From Pseudomonas sp. BN417 (GTDB taxonomy: Bacteria; Pseudomonadota; Gammaproteobacteria; Pseudomonadales; Pseudomonadaceae): DNA of 64,000 nucleotides. The notes beneath the pieces were generated by a model. It saw nothing but the letters and a program-made list of their open reading frames with translations, was not told where the DNA came from and did no database searches. The stretch is taken from assembly GCF_029871205.1 (NCBI RefSeq), contig NZ_SSOJ01000114.1, forward strand, positions 50,393 through 114,392, written 5' to 3'. Position numbers and translations under genes: made by a program. Position 1 is the first letter of the stretch, and each line of letters starts with the position of its first letter. Of the stretch, positions 26,654 to 33,739 are shown in pieces.

Positions 26654-27586
26654 TCATCCAAGCCGATAGACGTCTTGCTCGTCCACCTGCACCCGCCCGT
26701 CGGCCAGAAGTTCGACCAGGTGCTGCGAAATCGTGCGGGTCTCGGCGTCCACGACCCATGCCGCCTCGAACCCCGGCGGATAAAGCATCCGGCGCTCTAC
26801 CAACTGCCCCAGCGTCTTCGGTGATTCACGCAACCATGCCAGAAGCCGCTGCTCGCGCTCATCGAGCACTGCCGTGTAGGCGGCCAGGTCCCGCAGGAAT
26901 CGCGCTCTCTCCGTGTAGACGCCGCGATGGTGGGAGGTGACCCAGACCTTGGCCGGAATTTCCGGCAACCGAGCCAGGCTGCGGCGGAAGTCACGAAGGT
27001 TCGAGCAGGCATCGCCGTAGTACGGGCCGAAGCCGGTCAGGTCGATATCGCCGATGAAGGCAATGCCCTCCGGTTCGACCAGCAGAACCGAGTGGCCAGC
27101 GGTATGGCCAGGCATGTGGAATGCCCGGATCGTCGACTGGCCGACATTCCAGGACATGCCGTCCTCGTAACCCTGTGCGTCGGGTCGTGGTGTATAGAAA
27201 AAATCTCGCTGGAACTTGTCCAGCGTCTGCGAGATCTGGAGCTCGTCCGTCATGCCAAAGGCTGCAGCCATGCCGCTCCAGCTACGCGCTGCCTGCAAGT
27301 CGGCTTCGTGCACGTACACCCTGGCGTCGGGAAGGCGGTGCAATCCGGCCATATGGTCTTCGTGCACGTGGCCCATGACCACCAGTTCAGTGGCGTCGAA
27401 CTCGGGGCCGATGTAGTTCGAAACGATGGGCGTGTCGAAGGCCGCACGCGTGTCGGAGCCACGGATGAGCACCTGGTTACCGTCGGGATACTTCCCGCTC
27501 TTCTCGCCGAAGAAGACAGAGACGCGGCCGAAATCGAGACGTCGGATGCATTCCCGCAAAGCGGAATGGGTTACTGCAGGAGCCAT
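26654..27586 (-). CDS. MBL-fold metallo-hydrolase
   Basis: 310 residues; start at 27586 has AGGAAG upstream. The metallo-beta-lactamase signature HVHEDH is at 73-78, with HTAGHS near 165 and the bridging Asp in FIGDIDLTG, so a dinuclear metal site is likely intact. A C-terminal region (~235-310) resembles a winged-helix extension found in many MBL hydrolases of catabolic clusters. It is last in a minus-strand series after the NicA2-like oxidase, with a 104-nt gap. Likely hydrolysis of an ester, thioester or lactone-type intermediate; the specific reaction cannot be told. Confidence 0.88.
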   Translation of the reverse strand: MAPAVTHSALRECIRRLDFGRVSVFFGEKSGKYPDGNQVLIRGSDTRAAFDTPIVSNYIGPEFDATELVVMGHVHEDHMAGLHRLPDARVYVHEADLQAARSWSGMAAAFGMTDELQISQTLDKFQRDFFYTPRPDAQGYEDGMSWNVGQSTIRAFHMPGHTAGHSVLLVEPEGIAFIGDIDLTGFGPYYGDACSNLRDFRRSLARLPEIPAKVWVTSHHRGVYTERARFLRDLAAYTAVLDEREQRLLAWLRESPKTLGQLVERRMLYPPGFEAAWVVDAETRTISQHLVELLADGRVQVDEQDVYRLG

Positions 27587-27690
27587 GGCGAATTTCTTCC
27601 TGAGCTGGCAATTCTTCTGTGAAGCCCCATGCGGGGATGCGATGGGACGGCGGCCTTACACTACGCCAGTCCCATCGACAACAGGTCCGG

Positions 27691-28992
27691 TCAATGGCCT
27701 GCGCTACCCAATGCGCGAGCAATGTCACAGGCAGCCTTGGCGCCAGTCTCGATGGCACCCTCGATACCACCGACACCTATCGCCGCGATGTCCCCGCCTG
27801 CGAAATGGATTCGGCCGTGGGGCCTTCGCATCTGTGGAACCACCTGGGTCAGGTTGCCAGGCCGGTGATGAACCCATCCGCCTTGTGAGAAGGGATCGCT
27901 TGCCCAGTCATGCCAAGCGGTTTCCAGCACTTCGATATCCGGGACGAAGACCCGCAGTGCGCGTTGTACGGCCTCAGGGTCATTGCCATCAAGTGCCGAC
28001 GCATCCGAGCAGAAGCACACCACTAGCGTGTCGCCATTGTGGCGCCATTCGGCCCGGGCGGTACTGATGGGATGCTTGCCGACCGGGGCGTGGGCGAGAA
28101 AGGCCTCGATCTCGCCCTTGACCCTCGCCCAGATCTTGCTGGGCTTGATCGGGTGTTTCTGCTCGATCATGGCACGCACAGGTTGAGCAAGCGGCGGTTC
28201 GATGGAGACGTCGTCCAGGGTGTTGAGAGGGAGTGCCACGACGGCATGCCGCGCCCGGATACGCTGCCCGTCACGGGTGGTCACTATGACTTGGTCCCCG
28301 TTGTCCTCGACCGCAGTCACCGGCGTGCTCAGGAGGAGCTCGGCCTTCGAGTCGGCGGCCATCGCGTTGAGCAGTCGTCCGGTTCCACCGTCGATCGGCC
28401 AGTGCCCGGCCACTTCCATGAAGGCTTTCCAGTCGCCGAAATAGATCGCGCTCCAGAGCAGGAACTGGGCAAGCCCCTGTTCGCTCTCGGAGCCGATTAG
28501 CGTCGCCATTACGTTGACCAGGAGATCACGGTCATAGGCGGAAAGGTTCATCGAGTCGATCCGGTCGCCGATGGTTTGCTGGTCAACCGCGCTAACGTTG
28601 CAGGCTTCGATGCGGTCCACCCGTGGAAAGTGCGCACGTGCATCGGCGAAGCACCGGGTGATGAGCGGGTCGGTCAACCGGGTGAATTCAGCCGGGGTTC
28701 CGCAGTGCACCTCGCCATCGGCCAGCCAGTAGGCTTTGGCAATCGGCAGGGGTGTCACCAGGCCGATACCGTAGCGCGTGAGTTCACGCCAGACATGCGC
28801 CTGGGTCCAGTGTACGTAAGTGCCGCCCAGCTCCAGCGGGCGGCCGAATGCTTCACCCAGATGGGTGCGGCCGCCGATGCGCTCGCGTGCTTCGAGCAGC
28901 ACCACCGAGTGGCCTGCGATGCTCAGGTCGCGGGCCGCGGTCACACCGGCAAAACCGGCACCGATCACGGCGACGTCGTACAGATCTGTCAT
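27691..28992 (-). CDS. Flavin monoamine oxidase, NicA2-like, without signal peptide
   Basis: 433 residues from the ATG at 28992; the longer frame overlaps the DAO gene. It begins directly with the FAD fold (VAVIGAGFAGVTAARDL, ~7-23), then LLEARERIGGRTHLG and LELGGTYVHWTQAHVW. The phrases VHWTQAHVW and DWASDPFSQGGW closely recall nicotine oxidoreductase NicA2 of Pseudomonas putida S16 (from memory, VHWLQPHVW and DWTADPFSLGAW). Unlike the two other amine oxidases of the window it has no Tat signal, so it is cytosolic. It likely oxidises a cyclic or secondary amine. It lies 43 nt after the DAO oxidase gene on the same strand. Confidence 0.88.
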   Translation of the reverse strand: MTDLYDVAVIGAGFAGVTAARDLSIAGHSVVLLEARERIGGRTHLGEAFGRPLELGGTYVHWTQAHVWRELTRYGIGLVTPLPIAKAYWLADGEVHCGTPAEFTRLTDPLITRCFADARAHFPRVDRIEACNVSAVDQQTIGDRIDSMNLSAYDRDLLVNVMATLIGSESEQGLAQFLLWSAIYFGDWKAFMEVAGHWPIDGGTGRLLNAMAADSKAELLLSTPVTAVEDNGDQVIVTTRDGQRIRARHAVVALPLNTLDDVSIEPPLAQPVRAMIEQKHPIKPSKIWARVKGEIEAFLAHAPVGKHPISTARAEWRHNGDTLVVCFCSDASALDGNDPEAVQRALRVFVPDIEVLETAWHDWASDPFSQGGWVHHRPGNLTQVVPQMRRPHGRIHFAGGDIAAIGVGGIEGAIETGAKAACDIARALGSAGH

Positions 28993-29035
28993 GTGAGTTT
29001 CTCTACGTGGAGAGGAGATGAGGGGCGAGCACCGC

Positions 29036-30367
29036 TCAGGCGGTGCGCACTTTGCGATTGAGGCGTTCGTCCATCCGGTTGGCTGCGGCAAATGCCCCGT
29101 TGACGGCACACCAGCGCAGCGGCTCGGGCAATGTCGATGGCGTTTCGTGGTGCATCAGCATCGTCAGCAGTGGGCTCTCGATGCCTCGAATCCGCTCGGC
29201 GAGCATGTGTCCGACCAGACCCTGGGTGCCGAGACCATGACCGGAACATCCTGCGGCGTAGTAGATGTTCCGATTGGCCCCGGTTGTGCCGATGACGGGC
29301 AACGTATCGTTGGCAAAACTGATGTAGCCGCTCCAGCAGCTCCTGATGGGGATGCCCTTCAAGGTCGGGAAGCGTTCATGCAAAGCAGCCCTCAGCGCCT
29401 GATAGTGACGGTGCTCAGGCTCACTCGGTGTCTTTGAACCGTAGGCGTAGCGCAGCCGTTTGGTGGTCGACACGAGCGTATTGCGGGCCGTCAGGCGGTG
29501 ACTTTCCATGGTCCAGTGCGCGGTCGTTATGCCTTCGCGTCCTGGCCAGCGCAGTGCCGCCAATTGCACCGACGAAAGAGGTTCCGTCTCGATTGCGGAG
29601 ACCCGCAACGGCACCACCTTGTTGGCGAGCAGACCGAGCTGCGGCGTATAGGCGTTGGTGGCGAAGATCAGCAGCGGTGCGCTCGCGCTACCGCGCGGAG
29701 TGTTCACCTTGATGACCGGACCTTCGGTGTATGACAGCAGTGGCGTGTTCTCGTGGAGTTTCACGCCCGCCCGAATCGCCGCACGCCGCAGTCCCAGGAC
29801 GTACTTGCCTGGATTGAGCGTGCCGCCGCGTGGCACGTAGCTACCGAACAGGAACGCTGGCGGGATGCCGCGCGCGCGCATATCGGCCTGATCCAGAAAC
29901 TCCGAAGCGCAGCCGAGCTCGGCGCCGATCTGCATGTTTTCGCGCAACCGCCTTTCCTGGGAGGGGTCGATGCCTGCACGGATCAACCCCGACTGAAGGT
30001 AGTCGCAGTCGATCTCGTACTCTTTGAACTTCGCTTCGGCGAAAGCGACGCCTTCCTCGTAGAATTGGACGACCTGTCTCGCTTTTTCGGTGCCGATCTT
30101 CTTGAGGAAGAACTCGTATCCGAGCCCTTGCCCGCCAGCCAGATAGCCCGCGTTGCGACCGCTCGCGCCGAAGCCGGCGAACTCACGTTCGAGGACGACC
30201 ACGCGGGCGCCTTGCCTGGCCAGCTCCAGGGCTGCGCAAAGCCCGGCCAGCCCAGCGCCAACGATCACCACATCTGCGGTGACGTTGCCCACGAGATCCG
30301 GCTGCAGGTCCTTCGGCTTCTCTTCCCATCCGCCGAGGGTTCGATACTTGTCATCGAGTCGGGTCAT
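29036..30367 (-). CDS. FAD-dependent oxidoreductase, DAO family (OrdL/PuuB-like), copy 2
   Basis: 443 residues from the second of two neighbouring ATGs (30370, 30367), the latter better spaced from AGAGG. FAD motif VVIVGAGLAGLCAALEL at ~31-47, GASGRNAGYLAGG, and C-terminal AAGCSGHGLGTQGLVGH. Very similar in blocks and length to copy 1 at 14469-15839, including RARGIPPAFLFG, TAYTP-like NAYTPQLGLL and HWTMESHRLTARNTL. It starts right after the small amine oxidase remnant and is followed by the NicA2-like gene, suggesting two successive flavin oxidations of one substrate. Exact substrate unknown. Confidence 0.88.
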   Translation of the reverse strand: MTRLDDKYRTLGGWEEKPKDLQPDLVGNVTADVVIVGAGLAGLCAALELARQGARVVVLEREFAGFGASGRNAGYLAGGQGLGYEFFLKKIGTEKARQVVQFYEEGVAFAEAKFKEYEIDCDYLQSGLIRAGIDPSQERRLRENMQIGAELGCASEFLDQADMRARGIPPAFLFGSYVPRGGTLNPGKYVLGLRRAAIRAGVKLHENTPLLSYTEGPVIKVNTPRGSASAPLLIFATNAYTPQLGLLANKVVPLRVSAIETEPLSSVQLAALRWPGREGITTAHWTMESHRLTARNTLVSTTKRLRYAYGSKTPSEPEHRHYQALRAALHERFPTLKGIPIRSCWSGYISFANDTLPVIGTTGANRNIYYAAGCSGHGLGTQGLVGHMLAERIRGIESPLLTMLMHHETPSTLPEPLRWCAVNGAFAAANRMDERLNRKVRTA

Positions 30368-30483
30368 CATTCTGCCTCTTTTGAATGTTTCAGCGTGTAC
30401 GCTTTGCCTGGCCACACTGCCCAGGCCACGGTCACGCTGGCGAGCGCGGCCTCAGGCAGCGCAGCGACGTACAGATCGGTCAT
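30367..30483 (-). pseudogene. Short 5' remnant of a flavin amine oxidase gene
   Basis: A 38-residue ORF begins MTDLYVAALPEAALASVTVA. The first five residues and the surrounding bases match the start of the NicA2-like gene (MTDLYDVAVIGAGFAGVTAA), and GTGACCGTGGCC matches GTGACCGCGGCC there, but the glycine-rich FAD motif is destroyed and the ORF stops at the DAO gene. Its ATG overlaps the stop of the MFS gene (ATGA) and its own end runs into the DAO start. It looks like the leftover of a duplicated oxidase gene. Confidence 0.5.
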
Positions 30484-31955
30484 GAAAGTTTCCCTCTTGA
30501 GACGGGCAGGTGGGGGGCCAGTGTTCTGCTTGCTCCAGAGCCCGGCTGCGAACCGTTGATAGCGCCGAGCTCCTGGCCAGTGACCAGGTCGAGTGAACGC
30601 TTCGTGGTACGAGGCCCATAGAGGACGACGGGGATGGCGAAGATGATGTAGCAGGCCGCTGCGGTGAGCATCACGCTCTCGATACCCCCGGCGGAGAAGA
30701 GCGTTGCGCCCAGGACACCGGAGGCGGCCCCGCCGAACCGGCCGCCGGACATCACGATCCCGCTGCCCAGGGCACGCAATTGGGTGGGAATGGTTTCTGG
30801 GATATAGGTGTAGTAGGCGTTGACGACGAGCCCGGTAATGATGGCAGTAGCCCCGCCTGCGATTATGACCACCGAGCTGTTGGTCGAGAGACCGAGCAGC
30901 ACGAGCGGTATCGCGCTGAGGATGGAGGTGGCGAGGATGGTTGTCTTGCGCTCGAACCGGTCCAGGAACAGGTAGGTGAGGAACGGTGTGACGCAATAGA
31001 CCAAGTTCCAGACGAACATGGTCTGGTATGCATCGTCCTCGGAGTATTGGAGGCCATGGATGAGTGCGTAGACACCCCAGTTCGCAAACAGGTAGTAGGC
31101 CAGGCTCGAGCCGAAATAGCCCAGGGTGACGACGGCCATGGTGCGCAGCACGGCCTTGTTTCTCAGGAGCTGCGGTAGTGAAGGCTCCTTGATCCTTTCC
31201 AGGTTCGCTACCTGTGGTTCGCTCAGCGGGCCGTTGCGCAAGGCCCGTGCTTCCAGCTTGCGGACGATCTTCTCGGCGCTGTCGATCTGCCCCCGCGAGA
31301 TATACCAGCGGACCGATTCCGGCAGGACGAAACGCACAATGGGAGCGATCAGCAGACCGACACTGCCTGCGATGAGCAGGTAGCGCCAGGCATTGGGGCC
31401 CCCATGGGGTAGAACAAACATGGCGAGTGCCGCCGCCCCCACTCCGGAGACCACGAACCCCAGTGTCACGATGGACACGAAGCGGCCACGTGCCTTGCTC
31501 GGAAACATCTCTGCGATGTACACAAGCAGGACCGATGTGGCCGCTTGTACGCCGATACCCGTAACCACACGGGAGATCAGCATGATCTCGAAGTTCGGTG
31601 CGAACGCTGTCGCCAGTGCTCCCAAGGAGTAGAGGACAGTGGACCAGACGAGGACCGAACGGCGTCCCCACTTGTCCGAGAGCCTTCCTCCCACCAGCGC
31701 TCCGATGACCATTCCCACGAAGAAAGCGCTGCTGATGACGCCGATCTGCTCCAAGCTCAGGTTGGTGTGCGTTTTGATGGTCGGTATCGAGTAGGCGAAG
31801 ATGGCGTTGTCGTAGTACTCCAGCATAAGGTTGGCCGCGAGTAACAGAGCCCAGACGTAGTGAGTGGCCATTACCGGCAGGCGGTCGAGGCGCGCCGTCA
31901 GGTTCAGCGGGTATTCGGGGGGGGCGGATTGCTCCGGGCCGTCAAAGCGATTCAT
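30480..31955 (-). CDS. MFS transporter (metabolite:H+ symporter type)
   Basis: 491 residues from the ATG at 31955, which has GGAG seven bases upstream; frames to 32045 lack this. Twelve hydrophobic segments are visible. The loop 2-3 motif GGRLSDKWGRRSVL and the repeated version LFLDRFERKTT after helix 8 are characteristic of the major facilitator superfamily. The N-terminal helix NLMLEYYDNAIFAYSIPTI with a buried acidic pair resembles aromatic-acid/sugar-porter relatives. It likely imports the substrate of the neighbouring oxidases. Stop codon overlaps the amine oxidase remnant; RidA and PhyH genes lie upstream, probably as one long minus-strand transcript. Confidence 0.9.
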   Translation of the reverse strand: MNRFDGPEQSAPPEYPLNLTARLDRLPVMATHYVWALLLAANLMLEYYDNAIFAYSIPTIKTHTNLSLEQIGVISSAFFVGMVIGALVGGRLSDKWGRRSVLVWSTVLYSLGALATAFAPNFEIMLISRVVTGIGVQAATSVLLVYIAEMFPSKARGRFVSIVTLGFVVSGVGAAALAMFVLPHGGPNAWRYLLIAGSVGLLIAPIVRFVLPESVRWYISRGQIDSAEKIVRKLEARALRNGPLSEPQVANLERIKEPSLPQLLRNKAVLRTMAVVTLGYFGSSLAYYLFANWGVYALIHGLQYSEDDAYQTMFVWNLVYCVTPFLTYLFLDRFERKTTILATSILSAIPLVLLGLSTNSSVVIIAGGATAIITGLVVNAYYTYIPETIPTQLRALGSGIVMSGGRFGGAASGVLGATLFSAGGIESVMLTAAACYIIFAIPVVLYGPRTTKRSLDLVTGQELGAINGSQPGSGASRTLAPHLPVSRGKLS

Positions 31956-32074
31956 GTTCGTCTCCATCAGCGTTTTGTATTTGTTCTGTTGTCTTCTTGA
32001 TGAAGCTGCACTGACGCGCGGTTGCGGACGTTGAGGCGCCAGCAATAGCGTCAGTGCGTCAAAGCGCTATTCAG

Positions 32075-32092
32075 CGGCTGCCTCATAGGGCA
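32075..32092. terminator. Small hairpin between RidA and MFS genes
   Basis: GCTGCC and GGCAGC pair around a short loop downstream of the RidA stop codon. No T-run on the minus strand, so a processing hairpin is as likely as a terminator. Confidence 0.3.
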
Positions 32093-32095
32093 GCA

Positions 32096-32500
32096 TCAGT
32101 CGGTACCGCTGCCGGCCACTGCGACGACGCGGATTTCTATCAGGAACTCGGGGCGGGCGAGCTGGCTGACACCGATACCTGTCCACGAGGGAAATCGCTC
32201 GGGGATGAACTCATCCTTGACCTTGATGAATTCCTGGATGTCGCCCCGGAGATCGGTATGGAAAGTCATCAGCTCGACTATGTCGGCCATGCTGGCGCCC
32301 GCAGCTTCGAGGACGCTTTTCACGTTGTCGAACGCCAGCCTGGCCTGGGCCTCCATCCCTTCACCCACGGCCTGCGTGAGCCGATCGACTCCCACCTGGC
32401 CGGAGGCCCAGATCAGATCACCGACACGGGTCGCTTGTGAGAAGTGAAGCCGGTCGTAGAGTTCCTGGGTGTGTGGCGGGTTGATCATCTGTCGATTCAT
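32096..32500 (-). CDS. RidA-family protein, copy 1
   Basis: 134 residues with AGGAG upstream. The YjgF/YER057c/UK114 fold is shown by FSQATRVGDLIWASGQVG, the helix AFDNVKSVLEAAG, and the terminal strand IEIRVVAVAG. An Arg sits at residue 116 (SQLARPE), in the position where RidA enzymes that deaminate enamines/imines keep their substrate-binding Arg. Such proteins hydrolyse reactive imine products, which fits the flavin amine oxidases encoded nearby. It is 27 nt after the PhyH gene. A second PhyH-RidA pair is at 45163-46427. Confidence 0.9.
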   Translation of the reverse strand: MNRQMINPPHTQELYDRLHFSQATRVGDLIWASGQVGVDRLTQAVGEGMEAQARLAFDNVKSVLEAAGASMADIVELMTFHTDLRGDIQEFIKVKDEFIPERFPSWTGIGVSQLARPEFLIEIRVVAVAGSGTD

Positions 32501-32527
32501 GGTCGAGATACTCCTTGCGATGTTCAG

Positions 32528-33364
32528 TCAGATGATCTGGCGGAAGATGGGCGAGCGGAACGGTTCGCCCTCGTTGAGCTTGGCCATCTCTTCGGAGAAA
32601 AGGACGCCGTTGCGTGCGTATTTCGGGTTCGATGTCGGCAGGCAGCGGAACCTGGCGTCGTCACCGAAGAAGCGCAGCACCAGCGTGTGGCGGTCCGGGC
32701 AGTCGGCATCGACAGCGGCCCCCCCGTGTAGCGAGTGTGGGTGAAGCAAGACGACATCACCCGGCGTGATCGGCCACGAAAGCACGTCCCAGGCGTTGGG
32801 GTCTTCCGCGAGGTCCTTGTCGATGTGCGGCAGGCGGGGCAGGGAGCCGTCACCGTAGAGCGGGTCAGTCGGATCCTCTGCATTGGCGAAGCTGGCCCCG
32901 TCGTACTGGATGCCGCGGTGTGAACCACGCACGATCTCCAGGGAGTTCTTCTTGGGGATCTTGTGGAAGGTGATCCAGGCATTGCCCCAGTGCTCCCCGG
33001 CCCAGGGCAGGTTCGCGGTGTCCTGGTGCCACGGCCCGCGACCGCTCTTGCCTCCTTCCTTGGCGAACACTTCCTCGGCGAAGTACCAGACATGCTCCGA
33101 GCCCCAGAGCTCCTGGAACAGCTTGCCGAGCGGGAGCGCCATCACCAGGTCATCGTACTTGTCCTTGACGGCCGGGTTGGCGTTGTCGATGTGGGTCTGC
33201 AGCTTGGTCCCGTCGAGCGCCTGGAACTTGTACGGCCCCGGGTTGGCGACATTCCACTTGAACGCCTCGTAGCACTGCGCCAGTTCCGTTTGGTCGAGGC
33301 AGTTCTCGATGAGGACGGCGCCGTCGTTGCGAAAGGCTTCGCGAATCGATTGATCGATGAGCAT
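32528..33364 (-). CDS. Phytanoyl-CoA dioxygenase (PhyH) family oxygenase, copy 1
   Basis: 278 residues from the ATG at 33364, with AGAAGGAGA 8-16 nt upstream. The Fe(II)/2-oxoglutarate dioxygenase residues are all there: WHQD (His 113, Asp 115), the distal His in HSLHGG (His 213) and the 2-oxoglutarate-binding Arg in DRHTLVLRF (Arg 225). It therefore should hydroxylate a small substrate with O2 and 2-oxoglutarate. Adjacent RidA and amine oxidases suggest a nitrogen-bearing substrate, so hydroxylation may trigger C-N bond cleavage. A 277-residue paralogue is at 45594-46427. A conserved box lies 60 nt before its start. Confidence 0.92.
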   Translation of the reverse strand: MLIDQSIREAFRNDGAVLIENCLDQTELAQCYEAFKWNVANPGPYKFQALDGTKLQTHIDNANPAVKDKYDDLVMALPLGKLFQELWGSEHVWYFAEEVFAKEGGKSGRGPWHQDTANLPWAGEHWGNAWITFHKIPKKNSLEIVRGSHRGIQYDGASFANAEDPTDPLYGDGSLPRLPHIDKDLAEDPNAWDVLSWPITPGDVVLLHPHSLHGGAAVDADCPDRHTLVLRFFGDDARFRCLPTSNPKYARNGVLFSEEMAKLNEGEPFRSPIFRQII

Positions 33365-33423
33365 GAGGTGTCTCCTTCTATTTATTTGTCGGGGTGGAGC
33401 CAGACTCCCAGACATGACCTGGC

Positions 33424-33462
33424 GAGGTGAATGCCTCCAAGTGGGTATTTGCCATTACCCCC
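33424..33462. promoter_or_regulatory. LuxR-type candidate box, copy 1 (before PhyH copy 1)
   Basis: GAGGTGAATGCCTC (33424-33437), then AGTGGGTATTTGCCATTACC with six Cs. Two nested palindromes are visible: GAGG-N6-CCTC and GGGTA-N8-TACCC. About 37 of 42 bases match 39579-39619, and the distance to the start codon is the same (60 versus 59 nt). Probably bound by the MalT-like LuxR regulator encoded between the two targets. Confidence 0.6.
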
Positions 33463-33739
33463 CTGCAGTGCCGGTCTGGGGGGCATCACGCTGGCGCCGG
33501 CCGGGGGCCGTCGTTCTTTCCGGCTTCGGAGAGGCGTAGTAGTCCGGCAGGAAGATGTTCAGGCCGTCAGTCGGGTGCGCTGTGATGGAGCATCTTTCTG
33601 AGCCGTGTCGACGCCCTTGGGCGACGGCGTGCGACAGCCCGTGATAAGCGAGGTGGGGTAGTTGGCCAGGGCGTCCGCGATGCGGTCGCCCGACACGATG
33701 GCCGGGCTCAGGCGTGTCGGCGAAGTCGATTCCGTTGGG
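33463..33739. other. Intergenic region between PhyH promoter and LuxR gene
   Basis: About 280 nt. A minus-strand frame stays open across most of it (SPAIVSGDRIADALANYP and, in another frame, LPDYYASPKPER), but no start with a ribosome site and no known family. It may be worn coding sequence; I cannot name it. Confidence 0.3.

Noticed and set aside
27691..28992. A complete nicotine degradation cluster
   Set aside because: Only oxidase similarity; no pseudooxynicotine, semialdehyde dehydrogenase, HSP hydroxylase or maleamate genes recognised.
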